Positions 6,634-12,274 of a DNA stretch of 19,322 nt are shown here, piece after piece. Below the pieces are notes generated by a model, which did not search any database, was not told the origin of the DNA, and saw only the letters and a list, made by a program, of their open reading frames with translations. The position numbers and the translations under genes are program-made. How positions within the stretch are numbered: position 1 is the first letter of the stretch; each line of letters starts with the position of its first letter. Source of the DNA: Thermoanaerobacterales bacterium (GTDB taxonomy: Bacteria > Actinomycetota > Acidimicrobiia > Acidimicrobiales > JACDCH01); assembly GCA_017577565.1 (NCBI GenBank), contig PKRH01000065.1, positions 1 to 19,322 on the forward strand, written 5' to 3'.

Positions 6634-7366
6634 GCCGGCGGGGGTCGGCGAGGCCGGCGCGGACCGCGAAGAGCGCCGCCTGCGTGCGGTCGGTCAGCCG
6701 CAGCTTGGCGAGGATGCTCGACACGTGGGTCTTCACGGTCTTCTCCGACACGTAGAGCTCCTCGGCCAGCTGGCGGTTGGTCAGCCCCCGCCCGAGGCCG
6801 GCGAGCACCTCGCGCTCCCGGGGCGTCAGGCGGGCGAGGTCGGGGTGCTCCGCCGCCGGCGCCGCGGTCGCCGGCGCGGCGGGACCGGCGGCGTCGTCGC
6901 CGTCCTCGCCCCCGGCGAGGCGGGCCATGACGACGGCGGCCACCTCGGGGGCGAGCATGGCGTCGCCGCGGTGCACGGCCCGGATGGCGTCGGCCAGCGC
7001 CCCGGGCCCGGCGTCCTTCAGCAGGTAGCCGTCGGCGCCGGCCTTGATGGCGGGGATGACCTGGTCGGCGCCGCTGAAGCTGGTGAGCACCAGGATGCCG
7101 ACCGGCGCGTCCGCGGCCCGGAGCCGCCGGATGACCTCGATGCCGTCGATCCCCGGCATGACGAGGTCGGTCAGCAGGACGTCGGGGGCCGACTCGAGGA
7201 CGGCCTGCACCGCGGCCTCCCCGTCGCCGGCCTCGGCGACGACCTCGAAGCCCTGGGCCTCGAGGAACGACCGCAGGCCCTGGCGCACGACCGGGTGGTC
7301 GTCGGAGACGACCACCCGGATGGGGCCGTCCCCGTCGCCGCGCCCGCCGGGCCCCGGGCCGCTCAC
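6629..7366 (-). CDS. NarL/FixJ-type response regulator with LuxR HTH output domain
   Basis: A GTG start at 7366 overlaps the kinase stop (GTGA), giving 245 residues. The receiver domain spans about 16-135, with acidic D22/D23, the phosphorylation site D67 (LLTDLVMPGIDG), T95 and K117 (YLLKDAG). An Ala/Pro-rich linker (about 152-175) leads to a LuxR-type helix-turn-helix (about 178-238): LTPREREVLAGLGRGLTNRQ, then SEKTVKTHVSSILAKL. All phosphotransfer residues are present. The earlier in-frame start is rejected because it reads back through the kinase gene. It forms a two-component pair with the overlapping upstream kinase. Its regulon is not visible, although the Rieske gene directly upstream of the pair is a candidate. 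Confidence 0.92.
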   Translation of the reverse strand: MSGPGPGGRGDGDGPIRVVVSDDHPVVRQGLRSFLEAQGFEVVAEAGDGEAAVQAVLESAPDVLLTDLVMPGIDGIEVIRRLRAADAPVGILVLTSFSGADQVIPAIKAGADGYLLKDAGPGALADAIRAVHRGDAMLAPEVAAVVMARLAGGEDGDDAAGPAAPATAAPAAEHPDLARLTPREREVLAGLGRGLTNRQLAEELYVSEKTVKTHVSSILAKLRLTDRTQAALFAVRAGLADPRRP

Positions 7367-8565
7367 CGGGGGACCTCCAGCTCGACGGTCGTGCCCCGGC
7401 CGGGCGCGGAGCGGATGCGCAGCACCCCGCCCACCGAGGCCGCCCGCTCGTGCATCGAGGTGATCCCCAGCCGCCGGGACCGCAGCCCGCGGGCGTCGGG
7501 GTCGAAGCCCCGCCCGTCGTCGCGCACGGTGAGGACGACCCGCTCCTCGGGCCGCCGCTCGTGGGGGCCGAGCCGGACGGCCACCCGGTCGGCCCGGGCG
7601 TGGCGGAGGGCGTTGGTGACCGCCTCCTGGGCGATCCGCAGCACCTGGTGCTCGACGTCGGGGTCGAGCTCCGGCAGCTCGGCGACGTCGAGGTCGACCT
7701 CCACGCCGTGGGCCCGCGCCGCCAGCACGACGTGGGAGCGCACGGTCGCCGCCAGGCCGTCGCGCTCCAGGTCGGCGGGGCGGAGGCCGTCCATGATCGT
7801 GCGGAGCTCGTCGGCCGCCTGGCCGGCCAGCCGCCGCACGACCTCGACCTGGGCCGCGGCCCCCGCCGGGTCGTCGGCCTGGAGGCTGGCGGCGGTCTCG
7901 GCCGCCAGGCGCAGGCTGAACAGGGTCTGGGCGAGCGCGTCGTGCAGCTCGCGGGCCAGCCGGCCGCGCTCCTGGGCGAGGGCCAGCTCCCGGCTGTCCT
8001 CGAAGAGCCGGGCCTGGTCGATGGCGATGGCGGCGTGCGAGGCGAGCAGGACGACGGCGGCTTCGTCGGCGGCGGTGAACCCGGGGGCGCCCAGCTTCTC
8101 GGTGAGGTAGAAGGCGCCGACGATGTCGCCGGCCGAGACGATCGGCACGCCGAGGAACGACCGCATCTGCGGGTGGGCCTCGGGCCACCAGCCCCGGAAC
8201 CGGGGGTCGCGGGTGATGTCGTCGGTCCGGTACGGCGACGGGTCGCGCAGCATGGCGTCGAGCAGCCCGTGGGTGCGGGGGAGCGGCCCCAGGCGGGCGA
8301 TCAGCTCGTCGCTCATGCCGACGGTCACGAACCGGGCGAACTGGTCGCCCTCCTGCTCCGGCAGGCCGATGGCCGCGTAGCGGGCGCCGACCAGGTCGCG
8401 CGCGCTGGCGGCCAGGCGGTGCAGCACCCGGTCGAGCGAGGAGCCGAGGGTGATGGCCCGCACGGCCCCCGCCAGCGCCGCGAGCACCTCGACGGCGACG
8501 GCCGGGTCGGCGGCCGTGGCGGCCTCCAGGGCGGGCTCGGGCCCGTTGTCGTGCAGGGCGGGCAC
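7363..8565 (-). CDS. GAF-domain sensor histidine kinase (HisKA_3), DevS/DosT-like
   Basis: This protein is 400 residues from a GTG at 8565. It has one GAF domain (about 38-190), a HisKA_3 dimerisation domain with phospho-acceptor H208 (GRLARELHDALAQTLFSLRL), and an HATPase_c domain with N319 (EAVTNALRH) and DDGRGF (349-354). There is no transmembrane segment, so it is cytosolic. The GAF domain contains HPQMRSFLGVPI starting at H131, with Y153 22 residues later in AFYLTEK. From memory, mycobacterial DevS has the same spacing between its haem ligand H149 and distal Y171. A gas or redox sensor is therefore possible, although the motif also occurs in GAF kinases not known to bind haem. DevS has two GAF domains; this has one. 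The start is supported by a -10-like element placed for leaderless expression but remains uncertain. Confidence 0.88.
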   Translation of the reverse strand: MPALHDNGPEPALEAATAADPAVAVEVLAALAGAVRAITLGSSLDRVLHRLAASARDLVGARYAAIGLPEQEGDQFARFVTVGMSDELIARLGPLPRTHGLLDAMLRDPSPYRTDDITRDPRFRGWWPEAHPQMRSFLGVPIVSAGDIVGAFYLTEKLGAPGFTAADEAAVVLLASHAAIAIDQARLFEDSRELALAQERGRLARELHDALAQTLFSLRLAAETAASLQADDPAGAAAQVEVVRRLAGQAADELRTIMDGLRPADLERDGLAATVRSHVVLAARAHGVEVDLDVAELPELDPDVEHQVLRIAQEAVTNALRHARADRVAVRLGPHERRPEERVVLTVRDDGRGFDPDARGLRSRRLGITSMHERAASVGGVLRIRSAPGRGTTVELEVPR

Positions 8566-8572
8566 GTCCTGG

Positions 8573-8578
8573 ACGCTA
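8573..8578 (-). promoter_or_regulatory. Possible -10 element for leaderless kinase transcript
   Basis: On the minus strand TAGCGT (TANNNT) ends 7 nt before the GTG at 8565, which would place the transcript start at or next to the start codon. The 62-nt gap after the Rieske gene has no clear Shine-Dalgarno for this GTG. Read-through from the Rieske gene is equally possible. Confidence 0.35.
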
Positions 8579-8627
8579 CCGACCGCCGGCGCCGGCGAGG
8601 CCCGGCCCGGGCGGCCCGGCCGGGACG

Positions 8628-9683
8628 TCAGCCCCCGTCGCCCGCCTCGCCCGTCCAGCGGGCCGCGGCGGTCGCCTTCGCCGGGGCCTCGTCGACGCGG
8701 TCGGGCCAGAACGGCGGCGGGTAGACGAGCCGCTCGTCGGCGACGGGCTCGGCGTAGAACTGCGCCGCCCACCGGCGGAACCTCATGAACGGGCCGTCGC
8801 TGTCGGCCAGGGCCGGGCGCACGAGGTGGGCCTTGTGCTCCCAGATGGGCATGTCCTCCCGCACCTGCTTGTCGACCTCGGCGGCGAAGGCCTCGCCGAC
8901 CCGGCGGGTCGTCTCGTCGTCGCCCATCGTCTTCACGCTGAAGTTGAACCGCACGACGCAGCGGTCGGCCTCGATCGGCGTCGTGACCGCGAGGTTGACG
9001 GTGTCGACGATCCCGCTGAAGTTGACGACCGAGATCCCCGGCCCCCAGGCGTGGCTGTCGATGCGCCCCTCCACGACGCCGCGGGGCGTGGGGAACTTCT
9101 GCGACGACCGCATGACCGCCTCGGGGAACCCGGTCGTGTACTCGTCCAGCTCGGGCACCGTGGCGGTGTTGTGGACGTAGCGGAAGTGGGCGGCGTCGAC
9201 GGCGTTCTCCGCCATCTCCTGCCAGCAGGCGTCGATCGTGTACTCGGTGCGGCCGACGAACGACCAGTCGGGGTCCTCCAGCTCGGGCACGATCGGGACC
9301 TCCCACATCGGCTCCTCGCCGTGGGGGTGGTACCAGGCGAACACGAGGCCGTTGCGCTCGACGGTGGGGTAGGTGCGGAGGGTCGCCTTGCGGTTCAACC
9401 GCTCGCTGTAGGGGATGAGCGTGTTGTTGCCGTCGGCGTCGAACTGCCAGCCGTGGAAGGGGCAGCGGATCTCGCAGCCCTCGACCGTGCCGCCGTGCCC
9501 GAGGTGGGCCCCGAGGTGGGGGCAGAAGGCGTCCTGCACGTGGACCTCGCCGGACTCGTCGCGCCAGCCGACCAGGTGCGTCGCCCAGTAGTAGAGGGGG
9601 CGGGCGCGGCCCGCCGGGAAGTCCTCCGGGTAGCCGACGCAGAACCAGCCGAACGGGATCGGGAACGGGTAGCGGTTGGTCAT
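8628..9683 (-). CDS. Rieske [2Fe-2S] oxygenase, KshA / steroid-oxygenase-like
   Basis: This 351-residue terminal oxygenase has an N-terminal Rieske domain with ligands C54, H56, C74 and H77 (CPHLGAHL, then CPFHGW). The catalytic domain carries mononuclear-iron ligands H166 and H171 in ENAVDAAHFRYVH, with bridging D163, and D277 in REDMPIWEHK. The RRWAAQFY segment near the end (303-310) is typical of KshA-type enzymes, which hydroxylate 3-ketosteroids at C9. The overall pattern also recalls cholesterol 7-desaturases (DAF-36/Neverland), so the position attacked on the ring is uncertain. A reductase partner is not in the window. The start has GAGGAG 8 nt upstream. The promoter holds a KstR-type operator, which supports a steroid substrate and repression in the absence of steroid metabolites. 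Confidence 0.88.
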   Translation of the reverse strand: MTNRYPFPIPFGWFCVGYPEDFPAGRARPLYYWATHLVGWRDESGEVHVQDAFCPHLGAHLGHGGTVEGCEIRCPFHGWQFDADGNNTLIPYSERLNRKATLRTYPTVERNGLVFAWYHPHGEEPMWEVPIVPELEDPDWSFVGRTEYTIDACWQEMAENAVDAAHFRYVHNTATVPELDEYTTGFPEAVMRSSQKFPTPRGVVEGRIDSHAWGPGISVVNFSGIVDTVNLAVTTPIEADRCVVRFNFSVKTMGDDETTRRVGEAFAAEVDKQVREDMPIWEHKAHLVRPALADSDGPFMRFRRWAAQFYAEPVADERLVYPPPFWPDRVDEAPAKATAAARWTGEAGDGG

Positions 9684-9730
9684 CTCGGGCTCCTCACGCG
9701 TCGCCGCGGTGCCGTGCGGCCACCGGCCCT

Positions 9731-9759
9731 ACACTAGAACGTGTTTCAGTTCTGGTCGA
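9731..9759 (-). promoter_or_regulatory. Promoter of the Rieske oxygenase gene
   Basis: Read on the minus strand: -35 TCGACC (9754-9759), a 17-nt spacer and -10 TAGTGT (9731-9736). The expected transcript start is near 9724, about 40 nt before the ATG, with a GAGGAG ribosome site (9690-9695) in the leader. The spacer coincides exactly with an AGAAC-N8-GTTCT inverted repeat. Confidence 0.55.
9735..9748. promoter_or_regulatory. KstR-type operator in the Rieske promoter
   Basis: TAGAACGTGTTTCA matches the mycobacterial KstR consensus TNNAACNNGTTNNA, as I remember it, at every fixed position. It overlaps the -10 element and the spacer of the Rieske promoter, the expected place for a repressor. 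The same bases also form an 18-nt inverted repeat, AGAAC-N8-GTTCT, at 9736-9753. The rest of the 213-nt gap up to 9896 shows no gene, only a small AGACCC/GGGTCT inverted repeat at 9864-9879. Confidence 0.6.
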
Positions 9760-9896
9760 CCGGCGCCCGGGCGACGCCCTCCGTCGCCGCGGCGCCACCC
9801 CGGGAGCCCACCAGTGTTACGGGCAGCGCGCGACCTGGGACGGAATGCCCGCGAACGGCTCAGAGACCCCCGTGGGTCTGACATAGTTGGGGGCCT

Positions 9897-11198
9897 ATGG
9901 GCACAACCTCGTCGCCGTCTCCCGCCAGTGGCGGAACTCCCGACTTCACCATCGTGCTTCGGGGCTACGAGCGCACGCAGGTGGACATGTACATCCAACG
10001 CCTGCACGCTCGTATCGACGAGCTGACCGAGGCAGCGTCCAAGGCGAAGAACGGCACCAGCGACGCCCGCGAGCGCATCGCCGAGCTCGAGCGCAAGGTC
10101 GCGGAGCAGGCCAAGCAGCTGGAGGAGCGGGCCCAGCCCACGCTGTCCGGGCTCGGCACCCGCGTCGAGCAGCTGCTCCGCCTGGCCGAGGAGCAGGCCA
10201 ACGAGCACCGCGAGGAGGCCAAGCGCGAGGCCGAGAAGCTCATCGCCGCGGCGCACCTCGAGTCCAAGGAGGTCGTCGAGAAGGCGCGGGCGGTGGCCAC
10301 GGCGGTGAAGACCGCCGCCGAGCGCGAGGCGAAGGCGACGCTGGACTCCGCGGAGCGCGAGGCCAACGACCTGCGCGAGCAGAGCCGTCGCGAGGCCGAG
10401 ACGATGCGGGCCGAGGCCGAGCGCGAGACGAGCCAGCTGCGGGCCACCACCGAGCACGAGGTGGCCGAGATGCGGGCAACCGCCGAGCGCGAGATCGCCA
10501 CCATGCGGGCCACGGCCGAGCGCGAGATCATCGAGATGCGCAACGTCGCGGCCCGGGAGGCCGAGGAGAAGCGGGCGGCCGCCTCCAAGCTGCTCAGCAA
10601 GGCCAAGGAGAAGCGCGAGGCCGAGCTGCAGGCGCTGGAGCTCGAGCTGGCCGAGCGCCGTGAGCGGGCCGAGCGCGAGGAGAGCGAGCGCCACGAGGCC
10701 GCCATCGCCGCGACCCAGAAGCTCGTGGCCGAGGCCGAGGCCCGGGCCAAGGCGGCCGACGAGCGGGCCAAGCAGATCGAGCGGGCCGCCGAGCAGCGCC
10801 GCAAGGAGAGCGAGGCCGAGGCCAACGAGATCATCGAGAAGGCCAAGGCGTTCGCCGAGCGGGCCGTCGCCGACGCCAAGGCCGAGGCCGAGCAGCTCGT
10901 GTTCGAGGCCAAGACCCACGCCGAGGTCACCAAGCAGGCCGCCGAGCGCGAGGTCGCCGAGCTGACCCGCCAGCGCGACGCCGTCACCAGCCAGCTCACC
11001 CAGCTGCGCGAGATGCTCTCGGGCCTGGCCGGCCTCGGCAACCTGCCGGGCGCCGAGACGGCCCTGGACCAGGCCGCCAAGGCCGTCGGGGACGGCAAGG
11101 ACGCCAAGGACGGCAAGGACGACGAGGACGAGGAGGAGGGCGACGGCGCGTCGGGCACCGACGCCAACGGCTCCTCCGACGTCAAGGTGACCGGGTGA
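9897..11198 (+). CDS. DivIVA-like coiled-coil protein with hendecad repeats
   Basis: This 433-residue protein has a short DivIVA-like head (residues 16-43: DFTIVLRGYERTQVDMYIQR...), then an almost unbroken coiled coil to about residue 385, and an acidic, Gly/Asp/Lys-rich disordered tail (about 396-433). The coiled coil is rich in AxxEAE and contains regular 11-residue repeats around 159-224. DivIVA heads bind curved membrane at poles and septa. Proteins of this build, such as Wag31, Scy and FilP, scaffold polar growth or filaments in actinobacteria, so a cytoskeletal or envelope-organising role is inferred. There is no transmembrane segment. The ATG follows a G-run (9889-9893) but no classical ribosome site, and CATAGT at 9882-9887 may be a -10 for a short-leader transcript. 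The LLM oxidoreductase follows 4 nt later, which is functionally unexpected. Confidence 0.8.
   Translation: MGTTSSPSPASGGTPDFTIVLRGYERTQVDMYIQRLHARIDELTEAASKAKNGTSDARERIAELERKVAEQAKQLEERAQPTLSGLGTRVEQLLRLAEEQANEHREEAKREAEKLIAAAHLESKEVVEKARAVATAVKTAAEREAKATLDSAEREANDLREQSRREAETMRAEAERETSQLRATTEHEVAEMRATAEREIATMRATAEREIIEMRNVAAREAEEKRAAASKLLSKAKEKREAELQALELELAERRERAEREESERHEAAIAATQKLVAEAEARAKAADERAKQIERAAEQRRKESEAEANEIIEKAKAFAERAVADAKAEAEQLVFEAKTHAEVTKQAAEREVAELTRQRDAVTSQLTQLREMLSGLAGLGNLPGAETALDQAAKAVGDGKDAKDGKDDEDEEEGDGASGTDANGSSDVKVTG
10371..10568 (+). repeat. Six tandem 33-nt (11-residue) coding repeats
   Basis: Within the coiled-coil gene, residues 159-224 fall into six 11-residue units beginning with Leu or Met: LREQSRREAET, MRAEAERETSQ, LRATTEHEVAE, MRATAEREIAT, MRATAEREIIE and MRNVAAREAEE. 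The two MRATAEREI units are also very similar at DNA level (10470 and 10503), which suggests recent tandem duplication. An 11-residue period indicates a hendecad rather than a heptad coiled coil. Confidence 0.8.
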
Positions 11199-11202
11199 CG
11201 CG

Positions 11203-12234
11203 GTGAAGCTCGGCCTCATCATCGGGTACTGGCCCTCCAGCGGGCCGCCGCCCGACGCGGCCGAGCAGATCGCCGCGGCGGAGGAGCTCGGGTTCGACTC
11301 CATCTGGACGTCCGAGGCCTACGGGTCGGACTGCTTCACGCCCCTGGCCTGGTGGGGCTCGCAGACCCGGCGGGTGAAGCTGGGCACCGCCATCACCCAG
11401 ATCTCCGCCCGCACGCCGGCCTCGACGGCCATGACCGCCATCACCCTCGACCACCTGTCGGGCGGGCGGTTCATCCTGGGCCTCGGGGTGTCCGGCCCCC
11501 AGGTGGTCGAGGGCTGGTACGGCCAGGACTACGCCAAGCCCCTGGCCCGCACCCGCGAGTACGTCGAGATCGTCCGGCGCATCGTCGCCCGCGAGGAGCC
11601 GGTCTCCTTCGCCGGCGAGCACTACCAGATGCCGCTGCAGGGCGGCACCGGCCTGGGCAAGCCGCTCAAGTCGATCGTCCGGCCGCTGCGCACGGACATC
11701 CCCATCTACCTGGGGGCCGAGGGCCCGAAGAACGTCGCCCTCGCGGCCGAGATCGCCGACGGCTGGCTGCCGATGTTCTTCTCGCCCCGGGCCGACGACT
11801 TCTACCGGGCGGCGCTGGCCGAGGGCTTCGCCCGCCCCGGCGCCCGGCGCAGCCCCGACGACTTCGAGGTCGCGTGCGTCGTGCCGATCGTGCCCGGCGA
11901 CGACGTCGAGGCGTGCGCCGACGTCCTGCGGCCCACGCTCGCCCTCTACATCGGCGGCATGGGCGCCCGCGAGCGGAACTTCCACAAGGACGTCTTCGAG
12001 CGGCTGGGGTACGCCGCCGAGTGCGAGAAGATCCAGGAGGCCTACCTGGACGGGCGCAAGGCCGACGCCGCCGCGGCGGTGACCACCGAGATGGTCGAGG
12101 ACGTCTACCTCGTCGGCCCGCCGGAGAAGATCCGCGACGACCTCGAGCGCTGGCGCGAGACCTGCGTGACCACGCTGCTCGTCTCCGGGCCGCCCGACCT
12201 GCTCCGGCAGATCGCCGAGCTGGTGCACGGCTGA
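11203..12234 (+). CDS. LLM-class (F420/flavin-dependent) oxidoreductase, Rv3520c-like
   Basis: This is a 343-residue luciferase-like TIM-barrel oxidoreductase. Diagnostic segments are MKLGLIIGYW at the start, TPLAWWGSQTRRVKLGTAI (46-64), TLDHLSGGRFILGLGVSGPQ (81-100), VVEGWYGQ, LARTREY and LGAEGPKNVALAAEIADGW. It strongly resembles mycobacterial Rv3520c as I remember it, a putative coenzyme F420-dependent enzyme that lies next to Rv3521-ltp4-ltp3. Proteins of this type use reduced F420 or FMN, but the substrate is unknown. The GTG at 11203 begins the conserved N-terminal strand and lies 4 nt after the coiled-coil gene, so translation may be coupled. A strong hairpin follows the stop directly. 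Confidence 0.88.
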   Translation: MKLGLIIGYWPSSGPPPDAAEQIAAAEELGFDSIWTSEAYGSDCFTPLAWWGSQTRRVKLGTAITQISARTPASTAMTAITLDHLSGGRFILGLGVSGPQVVEGWYGQDYAKPLARTREYVEIVRRIVAREEPVSFAGEHYQMPLQGGTGLGKPLKSIVRPLRTDIPIYLGAEGPKNVALAAEIADGWLPMFFSPRADDFYRAALAEGFARPGARRSPDDFEVACVVPIVPGDDVEACADVLRPTLALYIGGMGARERNFHKDVFERLGYAAECEKIQEAYLDGRKADAAAAVTTEMVEDVYLVGPPEKIRDDLERWRETCVTTLLVSGPPDLLRQIAELVHG

Positions 12235-12263
12235 CCGGTCGGCGGCCGGGCACCGCCGACCGG
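12235..12263. terminator. Bidirectional terminator hairpin
   Basis: A perfect 11-bp stem, CCGGTCGGCGG / CCGCCGACCGG, with a 7-nt loop starts on the base after the LLM gene stop and ends 11 nt before the gcvP stop. There is no T-tract, as is common in high-GC actinobacteria. Its position between convergent genes supports a bidirectional terminator. Confidence 0.75.
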
Positions 12264-12274
12264 CGACCGGGCGG

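Noticed and set aside
7366..8188. N-terminal extension of the response regulator reading back through the kinase
   Set aside because: The receiver domain starts just after the GTG at 7366, which overlaps the kinase stop. The upstream part is Arg/Pro/Gly-rich shadow of the kinase.
8600..8627. CCCGGCC / GGCCGGG hairpin between the Rieske and kinase genes as a terminator
   Set aside because: A 7-bp stem with a 10-nt loop in a nearly pure GC stretch has many alternative pairings; not distinguishable from composition.
9864..9879. AGACCC-CCGT-GGGTCT inverted repeat 17 nt before the coiled-coil gene as an operator or terminator
   Set aside because: A 6-bp stem in GC-rich sequence is expected by chance and no partner regulator is adjacent; noted only in the intergenic description.
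9729..11303. Long minus-strand frame opposite the coiled-coil gene, Leu/Gly-rich and membrane-like
   Set aside because: The Leu/Gly repeats are the antisense image of the repeated Glu/Ala codons of the coiled coil; no start context was seen, and it would run over the next gene and the Rieske promoter.
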